Translations under genes and position numbers: made by a program
Assembly: GCF_000010985.1 (NCBI RefSeq)
Contig: NC_013939.1
Coordinates: 434,001 to 498,000 of the forward strand
DNA: 64,000 nucleotides
DNA from: Deferribacter desulfuricans SSM1
GTDB taxonomy: Bacteria > Chrysiogenota > Deferribacteres > Deferribacterales > Deferribacteraceae
Direction: 5' to 3'
In this document: positions 20,708-28,269 of the stretch, piece after piece
How the letters are laid out: the number at the start of each line of letters is the position of its first letter
Numbering within the stretch: position 1 is the first letter of the stretch
Notes under the pieces: generated by a model
The model's database searches: none
Seen by the model: only the letters and a program-made list of their open reading frames with translations
What the model was told of the DNA's origin: nothing

Positions 20708-21354
20708 TGTTGTTAGAAGCCAAAAATCTATCTAAAACCTTTAAAAAAGGTGATTATTTTATAAAGGTCTTGGATAATTTTAACTTTGAAGTGGATAAAG
20801 GTGATTTTATAGCAATTGTAGGCCCTTCTGGAGCTGGGAAATCTACACTTTTGCATATCCTTGGTGGTTTAGAAAAACCTGATAACGGGTTTGTTTTATT
20901 AAATGGTGAAAATATATATAAAGATGAAAAAGAGCTTGATAATATTAGAAATCAGTATTTTGGGTTTGTTTTTCAATTTCATTATCTTTTGGACGATTTT
21001 ACCGCAATAGAGAATGTAGCTTTGCCTGCTATGATAACTGGTAAAAAAGATGAAGCTTTTAATAAGGCAAAAGCTATATTGGAGAAAATGGGTTTAATTA
21101 ATAGATTAAATCATTTCCCAAATGAGCTATCAGGTGGAGAACAACAAAGAGTTGCCATAGCAAGAGCTTTGATAAATGATCCACTGATAATATTTGCTGA
21201 TGAGCCCACAGGGAATTTAGATAAAGAAAATAGTAAAATTGTTATTGATGAGTTTAAAAGATTGAATGAGCAAGGGATAACCATTTTGATGGTTACACAT
21301 GACGAGCATATTGCCTCTCAGGCAAAGAAAATTTTGCGATTAGAAAAAGCATAA
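20707..21354 (+). CDS. lolD: Lipoprotein-releasing system ATP-binding protein
   Basis: A 215-aa ABC ATPase. Walker A GPSGAGKST is at ~38-46, the Q-loop in FQFHYLLDDFTAIENVALP, the signature LSGGEQQRVAIARALIN at ~137, Walker B LIIFADEPTGNLD, and the H-loop VTHDEHIA. The FQF-HYLL-DFTAIENV stretch is characteristic of the LolD/MacB branch. It abuts lolC (one-base overlap) and supplies ATP energy for lipoprotein release. Both flanking junctions are one-base overlaps, so the next gene is in the same transcript. Confidence 0.95.
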   Translation: MLLEAKNLSKTFKKGDYFIKVLDNFNFEVDKGDFIAIVGPSGAGKSTLLHILGGLEKPDNGFVLLNGENIYKDEKELDNIRNQYFGFVFQFHYLLDDFTAIENVALPAMITGKKDEAFNKAKAILEKMGLINRLNHFPNELSGGEQQRVAIARALINDPLIIFADEPTGNLDKENSKIVIDEFKRLNEQGITILMVTHDEHIASQAKKILRLEKA

Positions 21355-21965
21355 TGTTACCAAAGTTTATCTATCTATTTGATCTTGTAGGTACTGCCGC
21401 TTTTGCAGCAAGTGGTGCTGTTGCAGGTGTTAGAAAGAAGATGGATTTGTATGGAATAACTTTTCTTGGAGTAGTAACCGCTGTTGGTGGCGGTACTTTA
21501 AGAGATATTGTTGTGGGAAGAATTCCGCCTTTTATTTTTAGAGATTATAATTATTTGATTATTTCTATATTGATATCACTGATGACTTTTTATTTTCATA
21601 GATTAATAGAGAGAAGATTTAAATTTTTGCTTATTATGGATGCTTTAGGGCTTGGAATATTTACTGTAATTGGCACATCGATCGGGATGGAATATAATAT
21701 TGGGATGATAGGCTCGGTATTTTTAGGTGTAATGACAGGTACCTTTGGTGGAATGATAAGGGATGTTTTACAACAAGAGGTGCCACTAGTGCTTCAAAGA
21801 GAGATATATGCTTCTGCTTGCATAGTGGGTGGATTTTTCTATATTCTTGCTCATAAGATGGGGCTGAGTGAAACTTTTAGTGTAACTTTGGCTGTAATAG
21901 TTGTCTTTTCTATAAGACTTATATCGATTTTTAAAAATTGGAATTTACCAAAACCTAAAGTGTAA
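21354..21965 (+). CDS. TRIC/YicG-type membrane channel protein (UPF0126 pair)
   Basis: A 203-aa polytopic membrane protein with two homologous halves. Half 1 has GTAAFAASGAVAGVRKKMDLYG and AVGGGTLRDIVVGRIP; half 2 has DALGLGIFTVIGTSIG and GTFGGMIRDVLQQEVP. About seven hydrophobic helices. The family includes glycine-permeable E. coli proteins and the prokaryotic TRIC cation channels, so substrate cannot be settled from sequence. It overlaps lolD by one base; no link to lipoprotein export is implied. Confidence 0.85.
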   Translation: MLPKFIYLFDLVGTAAFAASGAVAGVRKKMDLYGITFLGVVTAVGGGTLRDIVVGRIPPFIFRDYNYLIISILISLMTFYFHRLIERRFKFLLIMDALGLGIFTVIGTSIGMEYNIGMIGSVFLGVMTGTFGGMIRDVLQQEVPLVLQREIYASACIVGGFFYILAHKMGLSETFSVTLAVIVVFSIRLISIFKNWNLPKPKV

Positions 21966-21987
21966 ATTAATCGGTCTGGAGGTTGAA

Positions 21988-22782
21988 ATGAAAATAGGGA
22001 TAATTGGTGGGAGTGGATTGTATGAAATCGATGGACTTGAATTTATTGAAGAAATAAAACTGGATAATAGATTTGGTAGCCCATCTGATAGCTATAAAGT
22101 ATTTGATTATAAAGATTGTAAGTTTTACTTTTTAAATAGGCACGGTAAAAATCACAAGATTTTACCACATAATGTAAATTACAGAGCCAATATCTATGGT
22201 TTTTATGAACTTGGTGTAAAACATATATTTTCTTTTACTGCAGTTGGTGGGATAAATAAGTTATTAAAACCTGCAGATATTGTTATTCCAGATAATGCGA
22301 TAGATATGACATATAGTAGAAATTCCACTTTTTATGATGAGCTGGAAGAGAAATACCACATCGACTTTACAAATCCATTTTGCACTAATTTAAGAAATAT
22401 TCTTATTAAAAGTTGTATGGCACAAAATTTAAGGTTTTTTGATGTTGGAACTTACATTTGCACAAATGGTCCAAGACTTGAAACTGCTGCAGAAATAAAA
22501 TTTTATAAACAGATTGATGCTGATATCGTGGGTATGACCCTTTTTCCAGAAGCACCATTGGCAAGAGAGTTGGAAATTTGCTATGCAAATATGAGTATTG
22601 TGACAAATTATGCCGCTGGTATTAGTAAAACTAAATTAACTGTGGATGAAGTTATTGATACTATGAAAAAAAATAATGAAAATATTAAGAAAGTGATACA
22701 AAAGATACCTGATTTTATAAATATAGTCAAAAATGACTGTGAATGCAAAAATGCTTTAAAAGGGACTCGTATTGACAAATGA
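21988..22782 (+). CDS. mtnP: MTAP-type nucleoside phosphorylase (5'-methylthioadenosine/purine nucleoside)
   Basis: A 264-aa phosphorylase cleaving 5'-methylthioadenosine or purine nucleosides to base and (methylthio)ribose 1-phosphate. Motifs of the family: IGIIGGSGLYEIDG, FLNRHGKNHKILPHNVNYRANIYG, FTAVGGIN, TYICTNGPRLETAAEI and VGMTLFPEAPLARELEICYANMSIVTNYAAG. The base-recognition region near SKTKLTVDEVIDTMKKN differs between MTA- and inosine-specific members and cannot be read with certainty here, so the specificity and the symbol are provisional. SD TGGAGG lies before ATG. It overlaps murB by 4 bp. Confidence 0.88.
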   Translation: MKIGIIGGSGLYEIDGLEFIEEIKLDNRFGSPSDSYKVFDYKDCKFYFLNRHGKNHKILPHNVNYRANIYGFYELGVKHIFSFTAVGGINKLLKPADIVIPDNAIDMTYSRNSTFYDELEEKYHIDFTNPFCTNLRNILIKSCMAQNLRFFDVGTYICTNGPRLETAAEIKFYKQIDADIVGMTLFPEAPLARELEICYANMSIVTNYAAGISKTKLTVDEVIDTMKKNNENIKKVIQKIPDFINIVKNDCECKNALKGTRIDK

Positions 22783-23642
22783 TAATATTAAAAGATGAGA
22801 TTCTTGCAAATTATACATCCTATAGAGTTGGTGGAAAGGCAAAATATTTTATTAAAGTTATCAATAATGATGATGTTGGGGTTGCTATCAATTTTGCTGA
22901 AAGACTTTCTATGAATTATGTTTTGTTGGGAGCTGGTTCTAATGTGTTGTTTATGGATGAAGGTTTTAATGGAGTTGTGATTTACACTGGGTTACTGAAT
23001 AGATGGATGATAGAAAAAGATGATTATATTTTGGTTGGAGCTGGTGTTAAGCTTTCTGAGTTGGTTGAGTTTTCTGTTGAAAGAGGGGTTTCTGGTTTTG
23101 AAGAGCTTGCTGGGATACCTGGCTCTGTTGGTGGTGCTGTAAATATGAATGCTGGAGCTTTTAATACTGAAATAAAGGATGTTTTAACGGAATGTGTTGC
23201 CTATGATATGCCTAGAAAGAAGATAATAAATTTATCAAATGCTGATTGCAAGTTTGGTTATCGTATAGCAGAAGGGTTGAAAAATAGAATTGTTTTGTTT
23301 GCAAAATTTAAGAAAATGTATGGTGATAAAAAATATCTTAAGTCTAAAGTAGATGAAATATTGAAAAAAAGAGATAGTAAACAACCTTTAGAGTATCCAT
23401 CCTGCGGTTCAGTTTTTAAAAGGCCAAAAGGGGATTATGCAGGAAGACTTATTGAAGAGTGTGGACTAAAAGGGTATAGGATAGGTGGAGCGATGGTATC
23501 TGAAAAACATGCAAATTTCATAGTAAATCTTGGTAATGCCAAAGCAAAAGATATTTTGGACTTGATAGAGTTTGTGCAAAACGAGGTTTATAAAAAATTT
23601 AACATTTTATTAGAACCAGAAGTTAAGATCATAAAAAATTAA
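22779..23642 (+). CDS. murB: UDP-N-acetylenolpyruvoylglucosamine reductase
   Basis: A 287-aa FAD enzyme reducing the enolpyruvyl group to give UDP-MurNAc. The N-terminal NYTSYRVGGKAKYFIK and VLLGAGSNVLF are FAD-binding; GIPGSVGGAVNMNAGAFNTEI is the family signature; the catalytic Ser is in SCGSVFKRP; the terminal acidic motif LEPEVKII contains the catalytic Glu. The length and the short form indicate the type II enzyme of the Bacillus class. It overlaps mtnP (ATGA) and ends 8 bp before the convergent lexA stop. Confidence 0.95.
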   Translation: MIILKDEILANYTSYRVGGKAKYFIKVINNDDVGVAINFAERLSMNYVLLGAGSNVLFMDEGFNGVVIYTGLLNRWMIEKDDYILVGAGVKLSELVEFSVERGVSGFEELAGIPGSVGGAVNMNAGAFNTEIKDVLTECVAYDMPRKKIINLSNADCKFGYRIAEGLKNRIVLFAKFKKMYGDKKYLKSKVDEILKKRDSKQPLEYPSCGSVFKRPKGDYAGRLIEECGLKGYRIGGAMVSEKHANFIVNLGNAKAKDILDLIEFVQNEVYKKFNILLEPEVKIIKN

Positions 23643-23650
23643 ATTTTCTA

Positions 23651-24241
23651 TTAAATATTTCGCATTATAAAAACTACTTTACCAATTATTTCGAAATCGT
23701 CGGTCTCTTCCACTATTATATTTTCATAAAAAGGGTTTTCAGGTTTCAGTATGATTGAGTTTCTATTATAATAATAAGTTTTAACTGTTACTTCTCCATT
23801 TAATCTAAAAACGCCGATATCACCATTTTTAAGCTCTTTGGTGAGTTCTACTAAGACTAAATCTTCGTCAAAAATTTTCTTTTCGATCATACTGTCGCCT
23901 GTAACTTTTAAAAAGAAATATTTATCTGTGTCTAAAAATTTTTCTAAGTTGATGTAAGTAAGAATATTTTCTTCAGAAAGAATTGGATATCCTGCTGCAA
24001 CTTTTCCTAAAACAGGGATACCTTTTTTGTGGGTGTGATTGACTATTTCTATTAATCTTGCCTTTCCATGCCCTCTTCTTATTACCCCTTTTTCTTCCAG
24101 CCTATCGAGCATTTTTTTTGCTGATGCGGTGGATGATAGTTTTAAATGTGTACAAATTTCTCTTATGGTTGGGTAATAACCGTATCTGTTTTTAAAACTT
24201 ATAAGAAAATTGAGCATTTGTTCTTGTTTTTTCGTAAGCAT
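23651..24241 (-). CDS. lexA: SOS repressor LexA
   Basis: A 196-aa repressor. The N-terminal winged helix-turn-helix spans ~1-65 (GYYPTIREICTHLKLSSTASAKKMLDRLEEKG). The autocleavage site is A83-G84 in KVAAGYP; the catalytic pair is S117 (TGDSM) and K154 (VTVKTY). The start is ATG 24241 with GAGG upstream; an in-frame ATG 45 bp farther upstream would add a poor lysine-rich leader. Convergent with murB, divergent from dinB. An operator of type CAAAC-N4-GTTTG sits in the dinB promoter at 24454-24469, but none is visible in the ~200 bp next to lexA. Confidence 0.96.
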   Translation of the reverse strand: MLTKKQEQMLNFLISFKNRYGYYPTIREICTHLKLSSTASAKKMLDRLEEKGVIRRGHGKARLIEIVNHTHKKGIPVLGKVAAGYPILSEENILTYINLEKFLDTDKYFFLKVTGDSMIEKKIFDEDLVLVELTKELKNGDIGVFRLNGEVTVKTYYYNRNSIILKPENPFYENIIVEETDDFEIIGKVVFIMRNI

Positions 24242-24319
24242 AGCTACCTCTTTTTTCTTTTTATGATTTACTTGAAGCTGTTGCACAATTATCTAAATTG
24301 ATAAAATTTAATAATTTAT

Positions 24320-24394
24320 GAGATTGCTTCAGCAACTTTTGTTGCTTCGCAATGACAAATTTTGTGGTCATTGCGAGCGTTAGTGAAGCAATCT
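24320..24394. repeat. Palindromic cruciform repeat, copy 1
   Basis: Outer arms GAGATTGCTTC and GAAGCAATCT enclose inner arms TCGCAATGAC and GTCATTGCGA; between the left arms is a separate small hairpin AGCAAC-TTTT-GTTGCT. Outside that hairpin it is identical to the copy at 55730-55805 but for one base and the terminal C. It lies between divergent lexA and dinB. The GATTGCTTC/CGCAATGAC words resemble short palindromic repeats scattered through many bacterial genomes; no ORF is inside. Confidence 0.9.
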
Positions 24395-24447
24395 GGAAAA
24401 TTTGATGATTTTTTCTGTGTAGCAACCTGTATTTGTTTAAATTTCCC

Positions 24448-24476
24448 TTGAAAGCAAACATTTGTTTGTTTATAAT
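24448..24476 (+). promoter_or_regulatory. dinB promoter with SOS operator in the spacer
   Basis: TTGAAA (24448-24453) and TATAAT (24471-24476) are exactly 17 bp apart. The spacer holds GCAAACATTTGTTTGT (24454-24469), an inverted repeat of the CAAAC-N4-GTTTG form, close to the CGAAC-N4-GTTCG box of Gram-positive LexA. LexA bound there would cover both promoter elements. The same sequence recurs at 44710-44725. Confidence 0.85.
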
Positions 24477-24507
24477 CTGATTGTCAGTAAAAATCAAGGG
24501 GATTTTT

Positions 24508-25710
24508 ATGATAATGTGTATAGATATGGATGCATTTTTTGCTTCTGTGGAGCAAGCATCAAATCCACTTTTAAGAGGAAAGCCTGTTGCTGTGATAGGT
24601 GCCAAAGAGCGCACTGTGGTGACTACAGCCTCTTATGAGGCTAGAAAGTATGGTGTTAAGACAGGTATGAGTAAGTTTGAGGCTATGAGGTTGTGTCCTC
24701 GTATAGTTTTAGTGGTAGGAAACAATCGCAAATATACTTATGTGTCAAAGCAGATATACAATTTTTTGCTTACTATTACTTCTGATGTTGAGATGTATTC
24801 TGTGGATGAAGCCTTTCTGGATCTTTCTTCTGTTAATTTGCCCCCTGAAGATGTGGCTTTTATGATCAAAAGTTTTATAAAGAGCAAATTTGGGATTACC
24901 TGCTCTATAGGGGTCGGTTCTAATAAACTTATTGCGAAAATGGCAAGTGGAATAAATAAACCAGATGGTTTCTGTTATGTTCCAAGGGAGAAAAATAAAG
25001 ATTTTATAGATAGTTTTCCCATTTCTAAGATTTGGGGGGTAGGTAGAAGACTTGCAAAAAGGTTTGAAAATTTAGGAATTTTTTCTACGAAGGATTTAAG
25101 GGATTTTGGAGTTGATAGTCTTGTAGAGATGTTTGGGAAAAATGGGTATAAGCTTTATGCTATGGCAAATGGTGAATATTTTGAAGGGGTAAATACAAAT
25201 GAAGAGCCTGTTAAATCCATTGGACATAGTATGACTTTACCGATGGATATATTTAATATGGATGAGTTATCACCATATTTACTTCAGTTGTGTGAAATGG
25301 TTTCGGAAAGAGCAAGGCAAAACAGAGTCTCTGGGAAAAGGTTATTTGTGGTGATTAGAGATACAGATATGAAATCTTTTGGAAAAAGTTATACATTACC
25401 TTTTTTTACTTCAGCCACACATCATATTTACGATTTTGCCAAAAAAATAATTGAAGATTTTGATATTTCAAAAGGGGTCAGATTGGTGGGGGTATCTCTT
25501 GGTAAGTTGGTTCATGATGCTGTTTGTTTGCAAAATATATTTGAAGATGAAAGGAAAAGTAAGCTTTATCGTGCGATGGATAAAATAAATAAGAAATATG
25601 GTAGTTTTTCTATCTCTTATGCATCTATTTTAAAATGTAGAAGAAAAGGTGCCCTTACCATTTCTCCAGCCTGGAAACCTGATGGTATACGCAATGTCAA
25701 TGTGAAATAG
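24508..25710 (+). CDS. dinB: DNA polymerase IV (Y family)
   Basis: A 400-aa translesion polymerase. Catalytic carboxylates: Asp6 and Asp8 in MCIDMDAFFASVEQ, and Asp-Glu in YSVDEAFLDLS at ~103. Fingers/palm: TTASYEARKYGVKTGMS; thumb HhH: IWGVGRRLAKRFENLGI; little finger domain from ~235. The C-terminus shows no evident QLxLF clamp-binding motif. The start is ATG 24508, five bases after AAGGGGA; an upstream TTG (24481) lies at the predicted transcription start and is rejected. Expression is expected to be DNA-damage inducible through the operator in its promoter. Confidence 0.95.
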   Translation: MIMCIDMDAFFASVEQASNPLLRGKPVAVIGAKERTVVTTASYEARKYGVKTGMSKFEAMRLCPRIVLVVGNNRKYTYVSKQIYNFLLTITSDVEMYSVDEAFLDLSSVNLPPEDVAFMIKSFIKSKFGITCSIGVGSNKLIAKMASGINKPDGFCYVPREKNKDFIDSFPISKIWGVGRRLAKRFENLGIFSTKDLRDFGVDSLVEMFGKNGYKLYAMANGEYFEGVNTNEEPVKSIGHSMTLPMDIFNMDELSPYLLQLCEMVSERARQNRVSGKRLFVVIRDTDMKSFGKSYTLPFFTSATHHIYDFAKKIIEDFDISKGVRLVGVSLGKLVHDAVCLQNIFEDERKSKLYRAMDKINKKYGSFSISYASILKCRRKGALTISPAWKPDGIRNVNVK

Positions 25711-25793
25711 ATATTTGAAAAGAGGTGCTGTATTACATAAGATATAATATAAATTTGTATAGAAATGGGATGATACTGTAATATAACTTGTGA

Positions 25794-25822
25794 TTGACAT
25801 TGGGTTTGTCTTATTGTAATTT
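25794..25822 (+). promoter_or_regulatory. Possible promoter of the zapB-like/zapA genes
   Basis: TTGACA at 25794-25799, a perfect -35, followed after 17 bp by TAATTT. The predicted transcript would begin within a few bases of the ATG at 25829, so the message would be nearly leaderless; no SD is seen before that ATG. Only the -35 is strong. Confidence 0.4.
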
Positions 25823-25828
25823 ATTTCT

Positions 25829-26023
25829 ATGGTTGAGACAAGAGAAAAGATAGAAGAACTAGAAAGAAAAATAGATTTACTGCTTGAAAAATATAATAAC
25901 TTGTTGGAAGAAAACGAGCAGTTAAAGAAAGAAAAAGAAAATTTAGAATTAAAAGTTAAGGAGTATGAAGAGGAAAGAGAGTTGATAGCAGCTAAAATTG
26001 AGAACCTGCTAAGCAGGATTTAA
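25829..26023 (+). CDS. Short coiled-coil protein, ZapB-like
   Basis: A 64-aa all-helical protein with an unbroken heptad pattern from ~4 to 62 (KIEELERKIDLLLEKYNNLLEENEQLKKEKENLELKVKEYEEE), rich in Glu and Lys. This size and build match the cell-division protein ZapB, which binds ZapA at the FtsZ ring; zapA starts 13 bp downstream. The sequence is low in complexity, so the family call rests on size and linkage. No Shine-Dalgarno precedes the ATG. Confidence 0.65.
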   Translation: MVETREKIEELERKIDLLLEKYNNLLEENEQLKKEKENLELKVKEYEEERELIAAKIENLLSRI

Positions 26024-26036
26024 GAGGTGTGGCGTT

Positions 26037-26306
26037 TTGAAAGTTTTAGAAGTATCAATTTATGGGAATAAATATAGAGTAAGATCAGAATTTGATGAGG
26101 TTTTTTTGCAAGAAGCTGCTAAAATGGTTGAAGATAGAATGAAAGAAATAGAGGATACTTACAGAGTGTTGACTACTTCTAAAGTAGCTATTATGGCAGC
26201 TTTTGATATTGCAACTGAGTATTTAAAAGCAAAAAGAGAGTTGAATTTTTTAGAAAATAAAGTTGATGAGTTAGAAAAAAAGTTAGATATCGTAGAGGGT
26301 GTTTAA
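26037..26306 (+). CDS. zapA: Cell division protein ZapA
   Basis: An 89-aa protein. The N-terminal part (VSIYGNKYRVRSEFDEVFLQEAAKMVEDRMKEI) matches the ZapA globular domain, with the usual I-x-G-x-x-Y/F opening; the MAAFDIATEYL segment is the conserved middle; the C-terminal ~30 residues are a coiled coil. ZapA bundles FtsZ filaments at the division site. SD GAGGTG precedes it; the start is TTG at 26037. The ssrS gene for 6S RNA follows directly, the same order as in E. coli. Confidence 0.9.
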   Translation: MKVLEVSIYGNKYRVRSEFDEVFLQEAAKMVEDRMKEIEDTYRVLTTSKVAIMAAFDIATEYLKAKRELNFLENKVDELEKKLDIVEGV

Positions 26307-26311
26307 AGAAT

Positions 26312-26491
26312 AGCCCCTGCGGTGTTCGATTCAGTGTAGGAAATTTGGAGCCAACACCTCTTATAAGAGGGATGATACTGGCTGTGGTGAGCAGGCCCAC
26401 CTTTGAGTGGGAAGCCTAAAGCAGCCGTGATTCCCTCAACCTGGTTAGCCAGGGCTGCAAATGGACTACACGGTCGGCACTCGCGGGGGCT
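26312..26491 (+). ncRNA. ssrS: 6S RNA
   Basis: A gene-free ~180-nt stretch whose ends pair (AGCCCCTGCG with CGCGGGGGCT), forming a long rod as in 6S RNA. The internal GGTGAGCA, followed by a small stem-loop and GGGAAGCCTAAAGCAGCC, matches the conserved GGTGAGCA...AAGCCTTAAAACTGC region of E. coli 6S, and the end ACGGTCGGCACTCGCG matches GGCGGCATCTCGG. 6S RNA binds housekeeping RNA polymerase by mimicking an open promoter. Its place between zapA and rarA/fthC mirrors zapA-ssrS-fau in Proteobacteria. The closing stem followed by seven T is its terminator. Confidence 0.92.
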
Positions 26492-26497
26492 TTTTTT
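26481..26497 (+). terminator. Terminator formed by the 6S RNA closing stem
   Basis: TCGCGGGGGC pairs with the 5' end of the 6S RNA gene (26312-26321) and is followed by TTTTTTT. The pairing partner is ~165 nt away, so it acts only if the whole RNA folds. rarA begins 23 bp past the T-run. Confidence 0.6.
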
Positions 26498-26519
26498 ATG
26501 TATATAAGATGTATATAAG

Positions 26520-27734
26520 ATGAAAATATTAGAGGCTTTAGAACCTAAAACATTTGATGAGATCGTTGGTCAAGAACATTTATTAAGCAGTAATGCTCTG
26601 TTTAGGAATATTGTTTTAAGTTGCGACTTTCAATCTATAATACTCATAGGCCCCCCTGGCTGTGGAAAAACTACAATTGCTAAGTTAATTGGTAAGCAGC
26701 ATTCTATGATTTTTTACCGTTTGCATGCTGCTAATTGTAGTTCTAGTGATATTAGAAAAATTGTAGAAGAAACAAAAGGGTATGGTAAAACGTCAATTAT
26801 TTTTATCGATGAAATTCATCATTTTAACAAGTCTCAACAAAATTTATTATTGAATATTATTGATGAAGGTTATGTAAAACTTGTAGGTGCTTCTACAGAA
26901 AACCCTTATTATAGTTTAATCCCACCGCTTAGATCAAGAAGTATATTATTTGAGCTTAATCAGCCGAGAAGAAGTGATTTTGAAAAATTATTTAAAAGGG
27001 TTGAAAACTGGCTAAAGGAAGAGTTTGAAGTTAGTGATATTGTATATGATGATAATGTTGTTGATTTGCTGATTCAAAATGCAAATGGTGATGTAAGAAA
27101 GTTTTATATTATGATGGAGTCTTTAGCAAAAATTTCAAAGAAAGTTGATAATAAGCTGTACTTAAATCATGAAGATATCACATTGCTACCTTTTGAAATT
27201 ACTTTTTCAACAGATGAGTATTATCATTTGTTGTCAGCTATGATTAAAAGTATTAGGGGGAGTGACCCTGATGCTGCACTTATGTGGGCTTTGAAGTTAT
27301 TAAAAAGTGGTGTTGATCCTAAAATAATATTCAGAAGATTGCTCATTTCTGCTTCTGAAGATATTGGTAATGCAATGCCTAATGCACTGAGCATAGTGAA
27401 TGCCGGGTATGAAGCTTTTGAAAAAGTAGGGTTGCCAGAAGGGGAAATAATACTTGCCCAAGTGGTAACCTATCTTGCTTCTGTTCCAAAAAGTAATTGC
27501 TCGTATATGGCACTTAAAAGTTGTAAAAATTATTTAAAAAACAATAACCCATTACCACCAAAACATTTAAGAAGTGATAGTGAAAATTATAAGTACCCTT
27601 TTGATTATGGCGAATTTGTAGAGCAACAATATATGCCTGAGAAAAAAGTTTTTTATAAACCATCTAAAAGCGGGTTTGAGTCTAAACTTTACGATAGGCT
27701 TGTTAAGTTATGGGGCAAAGAGCATTATGAATAA
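26520..27734 (+). CDS. rarA: Replication-associated AAA+ ATPase RarA (MgsA)
   Basis: A 404-aa clamp-loader-like ATPase acting at stalled forks. Walker A GPPGCGKTT is at ~43-51, Walker B SIIFIDEIHHFNKSQQN at ~93-109, sensor 1 GASTENPYYSLIPPLRSRSI at ~122-141 (the Arg finger is in LRSRS), and the C-terminal tetramerisation domain holds MIKSIRGSDPDAALMWALKLL and ASEDIGNA. The spacing ahead of ATG is odd: an 11-bp unit ATGTATATAAG is repeated twice directly before the start, with no SD. fthC overlaps its end by 8 bp. Confidence 0.94.
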   Translation: MKILEALEPKTFDEIVGQEHLLSSNALFRNIVLSCDFQSIILIGPPGCGKTTIAKLIGKQHSMIFYRLHAANCSSSDIRKIVEETKGYGKTSIIFIDEIHHFNKSQQNLLLNIIDEGYVKLVGASTENPYYSLIPPLRSRSILFELNQPRRSDFEKLFKRVENWLKEEFEVSDIVYDDNVVDLLIQNANGDVRKFYIMMESLAKISKKVDNKLYLNHEDITLLPFEITFSTDEYYHLLSAMIKSIRGSDPDAALMWALKLLKSGVDPKIIFRRLLISASEDIGNAMPNALSIVNAGYEAFEKVGLPEGEIILAQVVTYLASVPKSNCSYMALKSCKNYLKNNNPLPPKHLRSDSENYKYPFDYGEFVEQQYMPEKKVFYKPSKSGFESKLYDRLVKLWGKEHYE

Positions 27735-28269
27735 GAATATGCTTAGGCAGCAATTTAAAGAGAAACGCAAAAATCTTGATAGAAACTTTGTAGAAAAAAC
27801 AAGTAAGGTTATTACAGATAATTTTTTATCAAGATATGGTGGTTTTGATAGGTATTTTTTGTATGTTAGTTTTGATAATGAGGTAAGAACAATTGAGCTA
27901 ATTACTCATCTTAAGAACATGGGGAAAGAGGTTTTTTTACCAATATTGGTAAATGATGAAATATTGGCTGGTTATTTTGAAGATTTTGAAAGTATGAAAA
28001 AAAATAGGTTTGGAGTTTTAGAACCTATTAAGGTTACAAGCGAGGATTATTTTGATGTTGTGGTGGCACCAGGTGTAGTTTTTGATATTGAATGTTACAG
28101 GTTAGGTTTTGGAAAAGGTTATTATGACAGATTTTTAAAAAAGATTCAGAAAAAGGTTTGTGTTGGTTTTGCTTATGACTTTCAGGTTATTGAAAAATTA
28201 CCTGTTGAAAAACATGACGTAAAGCTTGATGCTGTATTAACTGAAAAAAGAGAAATAGGAGGTTATTGA
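27727..28269 (+). CDS. fthC: 5-formyltetrahydrofolate cyclo-ligase
   Basis: A 180-aa enzyme turning 5-formyl-THF into 5,10-methenyl-THF with ATP. Motifs: [12 protein letters not shown] at the N-terminus, [16 protein letters not shown] in the middle, and the signature [15 protein letters not shown] with [31 protein letters not shown] at the C-terminus. The start ATG 27727 lies inside the end of rarA; an in-frame TTG at 27676 would add 17 residues unlike the family. The gene is the fau/ygfA homologue that follows 6S RNA in Proteobacteria, here separated from it by rarA. Confidence 0.93.
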   Translation: MNKNMLRQQFKEKRKNLDRNFVEKTSKVITDNFLSRYGGFDRYFLYVSFDNEVRTIELITHLKNMGKEVFLPILVNDEILAGYFEDFESMKKNRFGVLEPIKVTSEDYFDVVVAPGVVFDIECYRLGFGKGYYDRFLKKIQKKVCVGFAYDFQVIEKLPVEKHDVKLDAVLTEKREIGGY

